DNA of 64,000 nucleotides from a bacterium (lineage in GTDB: Bacteria; Pseudomonadota; Alphaproteobacteria; Rhizobiales; Aestuariivirgaceae). The position numbers and the translations under genes were made by a program. The notes beneath the pieces are model-generated. The model worked only from the letters and a program-made list of their open reading frames with translations. It made no database searches and was not told where the DNA came from. Shown here piece after piece: positions 27,851 through 37,309 of the stretch (its first letter is position 1; every line of letters begins with the position of its first letter). The DNA lies in NCBI GenBank assembly GCA_022842165.1, contig JALHQC010000014.1, forward strand, positions 21,287-85,286, written 5' to 3'.

Positions 27851-28753
27851 TCATGTCTTCGTCCCCCTGGCAATCGGAAAGCCCCGCAGGAAAACATCTG
27901 CCTCCATCACGCCCTTGCCCTCGCGCTGCAGTTTCAGCAGGCGGAGTGCGCCCGTTCCGCAGCCGACGGTGAGGCGATCGTCGATGAAGCTTCCGGCATC
28001 GCCCGAGGCTTTGACGCTCTCGCAGGCGAGAACCTTGATACGCGTGCCGTTCAGCTGAAACCACGCGCCGGGAAAGGGCGAGAGGCCGTGAATGTGATTG
28101 CGGACCTGCTCGGCGGGTTTCGTGAAGTCGATCCTCGCTTCCGCCTTGTCGATCTTCTTCGCGTAGGTGACGCCCTCCTCGGGCTGCGGCGTGCAGGCGA
28201 TGGTCTCCTGCGCCAGTACCTCGACCATCAGCCGCGCGCCGAGTGCGGCGAGTTCGTCGTGCAGCGTTTGCGCCGTCATGCCGGCCGTGATGGCGACGCG
28301 GCCTGTCCTGCACATCGGCCCGGTGTCGAGGCCTTCCTCCATCCGCATGATGGTGACGCCCGATTGCGTGTCGCCCGACATGATGGCGCGCTGGATCGGA
28401 GCCGCTCCCCGCCAGCGCGGCAGCAGCGAGGCGTGGACATTGAAGCAGCCGAGCTTCGGCGCATCGAGGATCGCTTTCGGCAGCAGCAGGCCATAGGCCA
28501 CGACCACCGCCGCCTCAACGCCGAGCGCCGCGAAACGCGCCTGCTCCTCGGCGGATTTGAGCGAGACTGGCGTGCGGACCTCGATACCCTGAGACATTGC
28601 GAAGGCATGAACCGGTGAGGACCTTGTCTCCATGCCGCGCCCGGCGGGCCGTGGCGGCTGGGAATAGACGCAAGCGATCGCGTGGCCCGCGCCGAGCAGC
28701 GCCTTCAGCGTTTCGACCGCGAAATCCGGCGTTCCCATGAAAGCGAGGCGCAT
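27851..28753 (-). CDS. fmt: methionyl-tRNA formyltransferase
   Basis: Formylates initiator Met-tRNA. The 300-aa protein starts [20 protein letters not shown] and contains the catalytic and folate site [20 protein letters not shown], then [16 protein letters not shown] and the C-terminal OB-like domain with [11 protein letters not shown]. Start is 4 bp after the def stop, so the two are co-translated. Downstream is repeat A4, then truA. Confidence 0.97.
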   Translation of the reverse strand: MRLAFMGTPDFAVETLKALLGAGHAIACVYSQPPRPAGRGMETRSSPVHAFAMSQGIEVRTPVSLKSAEEQARFAALGVEAAVVVAYGLLLPKAILDAPKLGCFNVHASLLPRWRGAAPIQRAIMSGDTQSGVTIMRMEEGLDTGPMCRTGRVAITAGMTAQTLHDELAALGARLMVEVLAQETIACTPQPEEGVTYAKKIDKAEARIDFTKPAEQVRNHIHGLSPFPGAWFQLNGTRIKVLACESVKASGDAGSFIDDRLTVGCGTGALRLLKLQREGKGVMEADVFLRGFPIARGTKT

Positions 28754-28757
28754 CGGC

Positions 28758-29276
28758 TCAGAGCTTGCCCAGCTTCTGGGCCTTCATGAATTTCTTGAGC
28801 ACGCGGTCGCGCTTCAGTTTCGAGATGTGGTCGATGAACAGGATGCCGTCGAGATGGTCGATCTCGTGCTGGAGGCAGGTGGCGAGCAGGCCTTGGGCCT
28901 CGATCTCCTTAGCCTCGCCCTGGCGGTCGAGATAGCGCATCCGGATCTCGGCGGGCCTCGTCACCATCTCGTAGTAATCGGGGATCGACAGGCAGCCTTC
29001 CTCATAATCGCTTTGCTGCTCGCTCGACCAGGTAATCTCGGGATTGGCGACGAACAGGGGCTTTGCCTCTTCGCCTTCCTTCGCAAGATCGACCACCAGC
29101 AGGCGCTGCGGCACGCCGATCTGGATCGCGGCAAGGCCGATGCCCGGCGCTTCGTACATCGTCTCCAGCATGTCGTCCCAGAGTCTCCGCGTTGCATTGT
29201 CGACGGCGCCAACGGGCTTCGAAACCTCGCGGAGGATCTTCTCGTCGGGCAGCGTGATGATGGAGCGGAGCGTCAT
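28758..29276 (-). CDS. def: peptide deformylase
   Basis: Removes the N-formyl group from nascent proteins; metal-dependent, 172 aa. All three motifs are intact: [10 protein letters not shown] (motif I), EEGCLSIPD with the metal Cys (motif II), and QHEIDHLDG with two metal His and the catalytic Glu (motif III). First of the def-fmt pair. Confidence 0.97.
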   Translation of the reverse strand: MTLRSIITLPDEKILREVSKPVGAVDNATRRLWDDMLETMYEAPGIGLAAIQIGVPQRLLVVDLAKEGEEAKPLFVANPEITWSSEQQSDYEEGCLSIPDYYEMVTRPAEIRMRYLDRQGEAKEIEAQGLLATCLQHEIDHLDGILFIDHISKLKRDRVLKKFMKAQKLGKL

Positions 29277-29325
29277 GCCCCGTCAGATAGTTGAGGCGGC
29301 TTCCGTGGTCAATCGGCCCCTCTCC

Positions 29326-29787
29326 CTACTGCCAGTCATAGGAGCGGATGCAGCGCGCGCGCTTTGGAATGCCTTCGGCAAAGCTCAGCGTTGCCGTATC
29401 GAAGCCCCAGCCCTGCAGGCGGCAGTGATGGCGATCGGCCTTGCGGTGCTTGTGCTTGCCATAAGTCTTGTGGGCATGAGCCTTGTGCTTATGGGCCTTG
29501 TGCTTATGGGCGATGTGTTGATGGCTGCGGAGCCTGAAATCGCCATGTTTGCCCTTGCCCGGAGGTGCCTGGTACCAATAGCTCGGCTGGCCAGCGAGGC
29601 CCGCGTGCTGGCCCGGCGCATAGACCATGCGCGGCCTGCAGTGCCTGAAATGGGCGTTGCAGGTCTTTTCGATGACATAGGGCCGGTGCATGAGAACATC
29701 GGCCTTGTGGGCCAGCGCGGGGCCGGCCGCACCTGCCGCGAAGGCCGCCAGAACCACGGCAAGGAAACTCAGGATCGTCCGGCGCAT
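29326..29787 (-). CDS. secreted His/Lys-rich protein of unknown function
   Basis: 153 aa from ATG at 29787 (GGAG 9 bp upstream); a longer in-frame start to 29850 lacks a signal peptide at its own N-terminus. Residues 1-26 form a signal peptide ending in GPALA. A central repeat of HKAHKHKAH type follows, with more than a dozen His, flanked by two Cys pairs (CNAHFRHC and later HHCRLQ, ARCIR). Such His-rich secreted proteins can bind metals; that is inference only. Monocistronic; similar small proteins occur in Hyphomicrobiales, as far as I recall. Confidence 0.7.
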   Translation of the reverse strand: MRRTILSFLAVVLAAFAAGAAGPALAHKADVLMHRPYVIEKTCNAHFRHCRPRMVYAPGQHAGLAGQPSYWYQAPPGKGKHGDFRLRSHQHIAHKHKAHKHKAHAHKTYGKHKHRKADRHHCRLQGWGFDTATLSFAEGIPKRARCIRSYDWQ

Positions 29788-29900
29788 CGGCAATCTCCTT
29801 TTTAAGTCCTCTGACCAGTCAATGTCGGGCCGCATTGCAACCGCCGTCAACCTTCAAGTCACAACAGCCTGAACGCCGCTTTGTTTCCTCCCCGGCAGCG

Positions 29901-29935
29901 GGCCGGGCGGGAACGCCCCGGCCCTTGCCTTTTTG
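29901..29935 (+). terminator. intrinsic-terminator-like hairpin just upstream of ffs
   Basis: GGGCCGGGCG (29901-29910), loop GGAA, CGCCCCGGCCC (29915-29925, one extra C), then TTGCCTTTTT. Reads on the plus strand, although no plus-strand gene lies immediately upstream. Its T-run overlaps the predicted -35 box of ffs. It may insulate ffs or end an unseen transcript. Confidence 0.45.
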
Positions 29936-29954
29936 GCCCCGGCAGACCATATAG
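29926..29954 (+). promoter_or_regulatory. promoter of the SRP RNA gene
   Basis: TTGCCT (29926-29931) and ATATAG (29949-29954) 17 bp apart (or CATATA with 16). The expected start, near 29960, coincides with the 5' end of the SRP RNA stem. Confidence 0.6.
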
Positions 29955-29957
29955 CCC

Positions 29958-30057
29958 CCGGGAGGTTGGCGGCGGACGTGCCGCTCGCCAACCGGGTCAG
30001 GTCCGGAAGGAAGCAGCCCCAACGAGTCCGGAACGGGTTGCCCGTCCAGCCTCCCAC
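29958..30057 (+). ncRNA. ffs: signal recognition particle RNA (4.5S type)
   Basis: About 100 nt. The universal SRP domain IV apex is present: GGTCAGGTCCGGAAGGAAGC followed by AGCCCCAACGAGTCC. The closing stem pairs GGGAGG (29960-29965) with CCTCCC (30050-30055), and the next arm pairs TTGGCGG-type with the 3' strand. It partners Ffh in co-translational targeting. The dnaX gene begins 28 bp later, the usual alphaproteobacterial arrangement. Confidence 0.93.
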
Positions 30058-30084
30058 CTCTATTTCCAGGCCCGGAAGCCCGCC

Positions 30085-31791
30085 ATGGTCGAGAATTCAA
30101 GCGGCGCGAACGCTACCGGGTATCGCGTTCTCGCCCGCAAATACCGCCCCCGGACATTCCCTGACCTGATCGGCCAGGAAGCGATGGTGCGCACCCTGAC
30201 GAACGCCTTCGCCAGTGGCCGTATCGCCCAGGGCTTCATGCTGACGGGTGTGCGCGGCGTCGGCAAGACGACCACCGCCCGCCTCATTGCCCGCGCGCTG
30301 AACTACGGCGACAGGCCCACGATCGACATGCCGGATTATGGCCCGCATTGCGAGGCGATCCTCGAATCGCGCCACATGGACGTGATCGAGATGGACGCGG
30401 CGTCGAACACCGGCGTCGACAACATGCGCGAGATCATCGAGAGCGTGCGCTATGCCCCCGTCCAGGCGCGCTACAAGGTCTATATCATCGACGAAGTGCA
30501 CATGCTCTCGAAGAGCGCCTTCAACGCGCTTCTGAAGACGCTGGAAGAGCCGCCGCCGCATGTGAAGTTCATCTTCGCCACGACCGAGATCAACAAGGTT
30601 CCCGTGACGATCCTGTCGCGCTGCCAGCGCTTCGACCTGAAGCGGCTGGATGCGGCAGTGCTGGCCTCGCATTATGCGGAGATCGCCGCGAAGGAAGAGG
30701 TGGAAGCCGAAGCCGATGCGCTGGCGATGATCGCGCGCGCCGCCGAAGGCTCGGTGCGCGATGGCCTCTCGCTGCTGGATCAGGCGATCGCCTATGGCGA
30801 GGGCAAGGTGAAAGCTTTGGACGTCGCAGCCATGCTGGGGCTGATGGACCGTTCCCGTATCATCGACCTGTTCGCGGCGGTGATGAAAGGCGACACGGCA
30901 GGAGCGATCCGCGAGATCGAGACCCAGTACCATGACGGCGGCGATCCGCGCCGCATATTGAGCGATCTGGCAGACTACGTGCACTGGGTGACGCGGTTGA
31001 AGGTGGTGAAGGACTCTGCCTTGTCCGATACCTCCCGAACCGAAGCCGAGAAGACACGAGGCGCCGAGCATGCAGGCCAGATCGGCATGGCGCATCTGAC
31101 CAGGGCCTGGTCGATGCTCCTGAAGGGCATCCGCGAGACCGAGCTTCATGCCGATCCGCTGATGGCCGCCGAAATGGTGCTGATCAAGCTCGCTCATGCC
31201 GCCGACTTGCCCGGCGGCGAGGAACTGGCGAAGCTTGTAAAGAGCGCGCCGCCGCAGGGTGAGCGCGTGGTGCCGATGAACGCGCGCGAGCTTTTGCGCG
31301 GCAATGGCGGGGAGCCCGCCGAAACGCAATCGGTTTTGGCCGTGAAGCAGCAGGTATCGAGCACGCCGGCACAGACCGAAACCCGCGCCTTCTCGAGTTT
31401 TGCCGATATCATCGCGCTGGCGGTTGAAAAGCGCGACATCAAGCTGAAATCCGACCTCGAGGCGCTGGTGCGCCCCATCCGCGTCAGCACCGGGCAGTTT
31501 GAGCTCGCCCTTGAACCGGGCGCGCACCCCGGCCTTCCCGGTGAGATTTCGCGGAAGCTCGAATCCTGGACGGGCATGCGCTGGATGGTGATGGTGGCGA
31601 AGGATGGCGGCGACAAGCCTCTGGCCCGCCAGAAACAGGAAAGCCGCGACAGCCTGTTCCTCATGGCGCGCGAGCACCCCGATGTGCAGGCTGTGCTGAA
31701 GCGCTTTCCGGGCGCCGAGATCATCGACGTCAGGGAACCCGAACCGATAATTCCCCAACCATTGAGTGAGAGCGATGAAGAATCTCGGTGA
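30085..31791 (+). CDS. dnaX: DNA polymerase III subunit gamma/tau
   Basis: Clamp-loader ATPase. 568 aa from ATG at 30085 ([22 protein letters not shown]). Walker [19 protein letters not shown], Walker [10 protein letters not shown], sensor 1 [22 protein letters not shown], and a tau-like C-terminal domain. The zinc module, CxxxxxCxxCxxC in most bacteria, is reduced to a single Cys ([16 protein letters not shown]), a form I believe is common in alphaproteobacteria. No slippery heptamer for a gamma frameshift was seen. Overlaps ybaB. Confidence 0.96.
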   Translation: MVENSSGANATGYRVLARKYRPRTFPDLIGQEAMVRTLTNAFASGRIAQGFMLTGVRGVGKTTTARLIARALNYGDRPTIDMPDYGPHCEAILESRHMDVIEMDAASNTGVDNMREIIESVRYAPVQARYKVYIIDEVHMLSKSAFNALLKTLEEPPPHVKFIFATTEINKVPVTILSRCQRFDLKRLDAAVLASHYAEIAAKEEVEAEADALAMIARAAEGSVRDGLSLLDQAIAYGEGKVKALDVAAMLGLMDRSRIIDLFAAVMKGDTAGAIREIETQYHDGGDPRRILSDLADYVHWVTRLKVVKDSALSDTSRTEAEKTRGAEHAGQIGMAHLTRAWSMLLKGIRETELHADPLMAAEMVLIKLAHAADLPGGEELAKLVKSAPPQGERVVPMNARELLRGNGGEPAETQSVLAVKQQVSSTPAQTETRAFSSFADIIALAVEKRDIKLKSDLEALVRPIRVSTGQFELALEPGAHPGLPGEISRKLESWTGMRWMVMVAKDGGDKPLARQKQESRDSLFLMAREHPDVQAVLKRFPGAEIIDVREPEPIIPQPLSESDEESR

Positions 31792-32098
31792 CATGATGAA
31801 GCAGGTGCAGGCCATGCAGGAGCGCATGGCCGAGATGCAGGCGAAGCTCGAGCAGGCGAGCGTCACCGGCCAGTCCGGCGGCGGCCTTGTCAAGGTGACG
31901 CTGAACGGCAAGGGCGCCATGACCGGCCTTGTGATCGATCCCTCGCTTATGAGCCCCGAGGAAAAGGAAATCCTCGAGGACCTGATCGTGGCGGCCCATG
32001 CCGATGCGAAATCGAAATCCGAAGCGATGATGGCGGAAGAAATGAAATCCGTGACGGGCGGGCTTCCCCTGCCGCCGGGAATGAAACTTCCCTTCTGA
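31775..32098 (+). CDS. ybaB: YbaB/EbfC nucleoid-associated protein
   Basis: Small DNA-binding dimer, 107 aa, from ATG at 31775, overlapping the end of dnaX. It starts [22 protein letters not shown] (coiled coil) and has the [20 protein letters not shown] and [20 protein letters not shown] segments of the family. Middle gene of the conserved dnaX-ybaB-recR operon. Confidence 0.95.
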   Translation: MKNLGDMMKQVQAMQERMAEMQAKLEQASVTGQSGGGLVKVTLNGKGAMTGLVIDPSLMSPEEKEILEDLIVAAHADAKSKSEAMMAEEMKSVTGGLPLPPGMKLPF

Positions 32099-32703
32099 TG
32101 TCGAAGCGCACGACCGGCCCCGAGATCGAGCGGCTGATCCAGCTACTCGCCAAATTGCCGGGGCTTGGCCCCCGCTCGGCCCGGCGTGCGGCGCTGCATC
32201 TGATCAAGAACCGCGAGCGCCTGCTGGAGCCCTTGTCAGCGGCGATTGCGGAAGCCCGCGACAAGGTGACGGTGTGCAGCGAATGCGGCAACGTCGATAC
32301 GGTCGACCCTTGCACGCTCTGCACCGATCCGCGCCGCGACCGCTCGATCCTCTGCGTCGTTGAAGAAGTGGGCGACCTCTGGGCGCTGGAGCGCGCCGGC
32401 GCCTGGAACGGGCTTTACCATGTGTTGGGCGGCACATTGTCGGCGATCGAGGGCGTGAGGCCAGAGGACCTTGCCATTTCGGGATTGCTCGAACGCGCCG
32501 GAACGGGAAGCGTCAAGGAAGTGGTGCTGGCGCTCAACGCCACCGTCGAGGGCCAGACCACGGCGCATTACATCACCGAGCGGCTGAAGGGCCTGGGCGT
32601 TTCGGCCTCGCGGCTGGCCCATGGCGTGCCGGTGGGCGGCGAGCTTGACTACCTCGACGAGGGAACGCTGACCCAGGCGATGAGGGCGAGGCGCCCGCTC
32701 TAG
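32098..32703 (+). CDS. recR: recombination mediator RecR
   Basis: Works with RecF and RecO in loading RecA at gaps. 201 aa with the N-terminal helix-hairpin-helix ([23 protein letters not shown], cut here for length, residues about 9-31), a zinc finger [16 protein letters not shown], and a Toprim domain ([32 protein letters not shown]). ATG overlaps the ybaB stop (TGATG). Confidence 0.97.
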   Translation: MSKRTTGPEIERLIQLLAKLPGLGPRSARRAALHLIKNRERLLEPLSAAIAEARDKVTVCSECGNVDTVDPCTLCTDPRRDRSILCVVEEVGDLWALERAGAWNGLYHVLGGTLSAIEGVRPEDLAISGLLERAGTGSVKEVVLALNATVEGQTTAHYITERLKGLGVSASRLAHGVPVGGELDYLDEGTLTQAMRARRPL

Positions 32704-32733
32704 GCGAAAGCCCCGCCGGTCCGTCCGTGACGG

Positions 32734-32985
32734 TCAACGGTGATTGGCGCCGTCGTCTGCTCCACGGCCCTTGCCGCCCTTGCGGCCGCCGCGGTCATCG
32801 CCGGCCGGGTCATCGGCGCCGCGGCCGCGGCGGACGTGACCAGCCGGATCATCGGCGCCCTGGCCGCCGCGAACGTGGCCGGCAGGATCATCGGCACCCC
32901 GGCGGGCAAAGGCGTCGGTGCTGAGGAACGAGGTTGAGGCGGCAACCGTCAGTCCGAGGGCGAGGGCGGTGAGCGTGAGCTTCAT
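32734..32985 (-). CDS. short secreted protein with three 13-residue repeats
   Basis: 83 aa from ATG at 32985. Signal peptide to about residue 28 (KLTLTALALGLTVAASTSFL...DAFA). The mature part is nearly all repeats of RGADDPAGHVRGG type (three copies, the third degenerate), then a Gly/Lys/Arg tail. Tandem DNA repeats are visible at 32810-32910. It is predicted unstructured, with alternating acidic and basic residues. No family recognised. Convergent with recR, 30 bp away. Confidence 0.6.
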   Translation of the reverse strand: MKLTLTALALGLTVAASTSFLSTDAFARRGADDPAGHVRGGQGADDPAGHVRRGRGADDPAGDDRGGRKGGKGRGADDGANHR

Positions 32986-33219
32986 CTGACTACTCCGTGT
33001 TTGTGTTGCAGGTCTGAATGACCATGACGAGGACACTAGTCCACGCGCCCCTGCAGGCGCCTGACAGGTGCCGTCAGCCTTCCGTCAGCAAGCCCGTTAA
33101 CGCTTCGTGAACCATAATCATCGCGCCGGCTGCCCTGCCGGCCGCCGCGGACCGCCGCTTGCTCCTGCTCTCCTCAATGGCCACCGGCCTGTTCCGGATT
33201 GAGACGAGGGAGAACCATC

Positions 33220-34482
33220 ATGACCAACTTGAAGCGCATCGCATCGACGCTGAAGGCCTTTGCCGCCAACCAGAAGGGCACCACCGCGGTGATCTTCGCG
33301 CTGAGCATCGTGCCGCTGCTCCTCGCCGGCGGTGCGGCGATCGACTATGTGCGCTATGCCGATGCCGAGACCAGGCTTCAGGCCGCACTCGACAGCGGCG
33401 CGCTTGCCGTCGCGGCCTCCGCCGGCCTGACCGACGCCCAGCGCGCCAAGGCCGGCAAGGATACCTTCGAGAGCAATCTCAAGGCGGCCCGCATCGATCC
33501 CGCCGATGTGTTCTCGTCGTTCAAGGTCAAGGGCACGCAGGTTTCGGCGGAAGCCAATTTCATCCTGCCCTCGGGCCTGATGCAGATCGCCGGGATTTCC
33601 GAGATGGAAATCGCCGTGGCCACCGAGATCAGTGTTCCGGAAGGCAAGAAGGCCGAGATCGCGCTCGTCCTCGACTATTCGGGCTCGATGGAGGAAGTCT
33701 CGGGCGGCGAAGTGAAATATGTGGCGATGAAGAACGCCGCCAAGAAGCTGATCTCCGATCTCGAGGCCGCGAACCCCAAGAACGTGAAGGTCGGCCTCGT
33801 GCCGTTTTCGCACCATGTCTATGTGACGATGCCCGAGAAGTTCATTGCCGGCATGAGCGGCCCCGCCAGCTGGACGGGCTGCACGCAGGACCGCCGTTAT
33901 CCCCATAACCTGACCGACAAGACCCCCGGCACTGGCGACGACACCAAATGGGGCCATGCCTTCGCCAAGGTTCATGCCAGCGACGGCTGCGCGCCCTATG
34001 CGCCGAAGGGCCTCAAGGTGACGCCGCTCACCGACGATTTCGGCAAGCTCCGCAAGCAGCTCGACGTCATGCGCCCCTATGCCTGGACCCACATCGCGCT
34101 GGGCGCCGAGTTCGGCTATCACCTGCTCTCGCCCAACGCGCCCTTCACCGAAGGCGTTGCCTATGGCGACAAGAAGACGACCAAGATCATGGTGCTGCTC
34201 ACCGACGGGCGCCAGACCGAGCCGGGCTTCGGCAGCGGCGTGAGAAGCGTTGCGCAGGGTGAAAGCAATCTCGAGGCGATCTGCACGAATGCCAAGGCCT
34301 CCGGCATCACCATCATCACCATGGCCTTCGACCTCCGCGACAAGGACACCCGCGCCCGGCTGAGCGACTGCTCCACCGATCCCGCCAAGCACTTCTTCGT
34401 CGCCGAGGACAGCGCCGAACTGGCGTCCGCCTTCGAGGAAGTGAAGTCGCAGATCACCGCGCAGGTCTTCATCAGCCGCTGA
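33220..34482 (+). CDS. TadE/TadG-like pilus assembly protein with a von Willebrand A domain
   Basis: 420 aa from ATG at 33220 (GAGGGAGA upstream). The N-terminus NQKGTTAVIFALSIVPLLLAGGAAIDYVRY is the Flp/TadG type hydrophobic helix with a preceding Gly, expected to anchor it in the inner membrane. The VWA domain follows with the MIDAS motif DYSGSM and LLTDGRQTEPG. Tad pili genes are absent here, so this is an isolated copy; similar lone genes are frequent in Hyphomicrobiales. Two Cys pairs suggest disulfides outside the cytoplasm. Confidence 0.85.
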   Translation: MTNLKRIASTLKAFAANQKGTTAVIFALSIVPLLLAGGAAIDYVRYADAETRLQAALDSGALAVAASAGLTDAQRAKAGKDTFESNLKAARIDPADVFSSFKVKGTQVSAEANFILPSGLMQIAGISEMEIAVATEISVPEGKKAEIALVLDYSGSMEEVSGGEVKYVAMKNAAKKLISDLEAANPKNVKVGLVPFSHHVYVTMPEKFIAGMSGPASWTGCTQDRRYPHNLTDKTPGTGDDTKWGHAFAKVHASDGCAPYAPKGLKVTPLTDDFGKLRKQLDVMRPYAWTHIALGAEFGYHLLSPNAPFTEGVAYGDKKTTKIMVLLTDGRQTEPGFGSGVRSVAQGESNLEAICTNAKASGITIITMAFDLRDKDTRARLSDCSTDPAKHFFVAEDSAELASAFEEVKSQITAQVFISR

Positions 34483-34490
34483 GCCTGATT

Positions 34491-35648
34491 TCAGGCGCCG
34501 CGCTCGACCAGTTTCGGGCGCGGCGTCTCGATCTGCGGCGCTTCCGCAAGGTCGAGGCTCTCGATGCGCAGGCCGCGTTTCGCAATTCTGTCCGATGAGA
34601 CGCCGAGCTTTTCGAGATCGCCCGAAGCGAGGCTGAAATGCTTCTGGAGATCGGCCACGCGTTCCTTGAGCCGGCCGACGTCCTCCAGGAGCCGCGAGAC
34701 TTCCACCTTGATGAGACCCGCCTGCTCGCGCATGCGCTGGTCCTTGAAGATCGCCTGCAGCGTCTGCACCAGCAGCATCAGCACATTGGGCGAGGCGATG
34801 ATGACGCGCATCCGGTGCGCCTTCTGGATCACATCCTCGAACTTCTCGTAGAGGTCGGCATAGACCGACTCGGAAGGCACGAACATGATCGCGGTGTCAT
34901 GGGTCTCGCCGGCGATCAGGTATTTTTCCGCGATGTCGCGCACATGCTTCATCACGTCGCCGCGCAGGCGCGTTTCCGCCGGTTTTGTCTCGGCCTCGCC
35001 GCGCGCCAGCTTCAGGGTGTTGAAGGCCTCCAGCGGAAACTTGGCGTCGATCACCAGCTTCAGCGCCGAATCGGGCAGCGAGATGAGGCAGTCGGGCCGC
35101 GTGCCGTTGCTCAAGGTTCCCTGGAAGGCAAAGGCGCCGCTGTGCAGCCCGTCGCGGATGATCGCCTCCATGCGGCCCTGCCCATAGGCGCCGCGCGCCT
35201 GCTTGTTGGACAGGATGTCCTTCAGCGTGAGCATTTCGCTCGACAGCGACGTGAGGTTCTTCTGCGCCGTGTCGATGACGGCGAGCCGCTCGTGAAGCTG
35301 GCTGAGCGACTGGCCGGTGCGCTCGGCCTGGTCGGTAAGGCTGGCGCCCAGCCGGTGCGAGACCTGGTCGAGGCGCTCGTCGAGTGTGCTGACAAGCTGC
35401 ATCTGCGTGCCCTGCGCCTGCTCGGCAAGGCTCTTCAGGGCGCCTGAAAGCTCGGCGATGCGGAATTCCAGTTCGGCGGAGCGCCGGAGGGCGGCATGCG
35501 ATTCGTCCGCGCGCCCGCGCTGCGCCCGCCAGGCCAGCACGACGGCTGTAACGAGCAGCAGAAGCGCGAAAATGGCGCCTGTGACCAAAAGGTCAAGAAG
35601 GGTAAAGCCGTTCCGGCCGATCTGCAGCAGCGTCTGGTCGAGGTCCAT
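34491..35648 (-). CDS. rmuC: DNA recombination protein RmuC
   Basis: 385 aa. An N-terminal membrane helix (about residues 18-42), a long coiled coil (about 45-150) and the RmuC nuclease-like domain: GAYGQGRMEAIIRDGL, RPDCLISLPD, LVIDAKFPLEAF, and AIMFVPSESVYADLYE. RmuC limits inversions and helps in defence against foreign DNA in some bacteria. It converges with the VWA gene 8 bp away. Confidence 0.93.
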   Translation of the reverse strand: MDLDQTLLQIGRNGFTLLDLLVTGAIFALLLLVTAVVLAWRAQRGRADESHAALRRSAELEFRIAELSGALKSLAEQAQGTQMQLVSTLDERLDQVSHRLGASLTDQAERTGQSLSQLHERLAVIDTAQKNLTSLSSEMLTLKDILSNKQARGAYGQGRMEAIIRDGLHSGAFAFQGTLSNGTRPDCLISLPDSALKLVIDAKFPLEAFNTLKLARGEAETKPAETRLRGDVMKHVRDIAEKYLIAGETHDTAIMFVPSESVYADLYEKFEDVIQKAHRMRVIIASPNVLMLLVQTLQAIFKDQRMREQAGLIKVEVSRLLEDVGRLKERVADLQKHFSLASGDLEKLGVSSDRIAKRGLRIESLDLAEAPQIETPRPKLVERGA

Positions 35649-35991
35649 GGCTGGGGGAGCCTAGACCGATTCGCTGAATTGAAAGTAAGTGGCCCGCCCA
35701 CACCGGCAGGGTATGGACGGGCCCATGGCCTTCACGACTCGGGACGGCGACAGGAGCCATGCGGGCCAATGTGAATTCCGTCACTCAACGAACGTCCTGA
35801 AAAGAAGTTCCACCCCTTTTTTCGGTTTGTTTGCAGTTCGTTGACTGCGTGATCCCTGCCTGATCGAGGCTGAGGATGACCCTCGATGATGGCCTGAAAG
35901 CGGACAGAGTTAGACCATTTCAAGACCAAAACTTGACGTGTTGGTCAAATATCTTCCGCAAAAAGCGGGAATATCGAACAGCTTCCGCAGC
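35649..35991. other. non-coding interval between rmuC and a small ORF
   Basis: About 340 bp, distinctly less GC-rich than the rest from 35790 onwards. No convincing gene. It holds a 16-bp dyad TTGAC-N6-GTCAA at 35933-35948, and a T-run CCCCTTTTTTCGG near 35815 without a proper stem. Start of rmuC is at its left edge. Confidence 0.4.
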
Positions 35992-36117
35992 TTAGCGGCT
36001 ACGGTGCTTCTCGGCGCGCGGCGTGTAGGTGGTGAGGTCGCGGCGCTCCGTGAAGAACAGCGCAAAGCCGCGGGTCAGGCCATCGGCGAAGTCGCGGACG
36101 GCGTTGAGAACGATCAT
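35992..36117 (-). CDS. candidate 41-aa small protein
   Basis: ATG at 36117 opens a 41-codon frame starting MIVLNAVRDFADGLTRGFAL and ending TTYTPRAEKHRSR. Amphipathic N-terminal helix and a basic tail. A GAGG ribosome-binding site is 6 bp upstream but lies inside a strong hairpin. No family recognised; the opposite strand also has a 61-codon frame (35938-36123) judged a shadow. Confidence 0.4.
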   Translation of the reverse strand: MIVLNAVRDFADGLTRGFALFFTERRDLTTYTPRAEKHRSR

Positions 36118-36121
36118 GGTT

Positions 36122-36165
36122 AGCCTCAAAAGTTTGAAAACACGGCGTGTTTTCTGGTTGAGGCT
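36122..36165 (-). promoter_or_regulatory. nested hairpin covering the ribosome-binding site of the 41-aa ORF
   Basis: On the minus strand AGCCTCAA pairs with TTGAGGCT (36165-36158 with 36129-36122), and inside it GAAAACACG pairs with CGTGTTTTC (36154-36146 with 36144-36136). The TTGAGGCT arm contains the GAGG that would bind the ribosome. It may control translation, or the inner dyad may be a protein operator. Confidence 0.5.
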
Positions 36166-36225
36166 CATATGGTGGGCAATTGTGAATGAATCATAGCCAG
36201 TTGCCGGGCAAAGCAGGTTACGCAG

Positions 36226-37191
36226 CTATGCAGGTCCTGCATGCCGGAACCGGTCGGTGGCGCGGATGATGGCGTCGGCGATCCCCGGCTCCGTTGCCGT
36301 ATGCCCGGCATCCGGCACCACGATGAACTGGGCTTCGGGCCAGGCCTTGTGCAGGTCCCAGGCCGTCTGCATCGGCGTCACCACGTCGTAGCGGCCCTGG
36401 ATGATGACGCCCGGAATGGCTTTCAGCCTGTGGGCCTCGGCCAGCAACTGCCCGTCATGGGTGAAGAACCCGCCGTTCATGAAATAGTGGCATTCGATGC
36501 GCGCGAAGGCCAGGGCGAAGCTGTCGGCTCCGAACTCGCTCACCCGTTTCTCGTCCGGCAGCAGCGAAAGCGTGGCGCCTTCCCACTGGCTCCAGGCCCT
36601 GGCGCAGGCCAGCCGGACCTGGGGGTCAGGCCCCGTCAGCCGCCGGTGATAGGCGGCCACCATGTCGTGGCGTTCCTCCGGCGGGATCGGAGCCACATAG
36701 CCCTCCCAATGATCGGGAAACAGCGCGCTGGCGCCCTGCTGGTAGAACCAGTCGATCTCGGACTTGCGCACCGTGAAGATGCCGCGCACGATCAGTTCGC
36801 TCACCCTGTCGGCATGGGTTTCGGCATAGGCGAGCGCCAGCGTTGCCCCCCATGAGCCGCCCACCACCTGCCAGCGTTCGATCCCGAGATGGACGCGGAG
36901 TTTCTCGATGTCGGCGACGAGATCCCAGGTGGTGTTCTCCTCAAGCCCGGCATGCGGCGTCGATTGCCCGCAGCCGCGCTGGTCGAACACGATGATGCGG
37001 TAGGCCGCGGGATCATGCAGCTTGCGCAGGAAGGGCGAGATGCCGCCGCCCGGCCCCCCGTGCAGGACCACGGCAGGTTTGCCCCGGGGATTGCCACATT
37101 CCTCGAAATAGATTTCGTGGCGCGCCGATACCTTGAGGCGGCCACGGGAGAAAGGGTGGATTTCCGGGTAGAATGTCTTGCGATCCGTCAA
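36226..37191 (-). CDS. pip: proline iminopeptidase
   Basis: Cleaves N-terminal proline from peptides; alpha/beta hydrolase, S33 family. 321 aa with the oxyanion loop LHGGPGGGISPFLR, FDQRGCGQSTPH, nucleophile elbow VVGGSWGATLALAYA, catalytic Asp in GRYDVVTPM and His in PDAGHTATEPG. Full length. Divergent from mscL. Confidence 0.95.
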   Translation of the reverse strand: MTDRKTFYPEIHPFSRGRLKVSARHEIYFEECGNPRGKPAVVLHGGPGGGISPFLRKLHDPAAYRIIVFDQRGCGQSTPHAGLEENTTWDLVADIEKLRVHLGIERWQVVGGSWGATLALAYAETHADRVSELIVRGIFTVRKSEIDWFYQQGASALFPDHWEGYVAPIPPEERHDMVAAYHRRLTGPDPQVRLACARAWSQWEGATLSLLPDEKRVSEFGADSFALAFARIECHYFMNGGFFTHDGQLLAEAHRLKAIPGVIIQGRYDVVTPMQTAWDLHKAWPEAQFIVVPDAGHTATEPGIADAIIRATDRFRHAGPA

Positions 37192-37309
37192 GTGGGGCCT
37201 CCGGGCTCATGTGCAGTTTTGGCTTTTGCCATAGCTGCAATCTTGGGTTAGTTTGAACGCTTCGGCGCACCACTCAACAAATCTCGGCGCCGGTTTAGGG
37301 GGACTATTC

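Noticed and set aside
30085..31791. Programmed frameshift making a short gamma form of DnaX
   Set aside because: No A-rich slippery heptamer was seen.
35938..36123. 61-codon plus-strand frame
   Set aside because: It starts without a ribosome site, crosses the better-supported minus-strand ORF, and has no recognisable feature.
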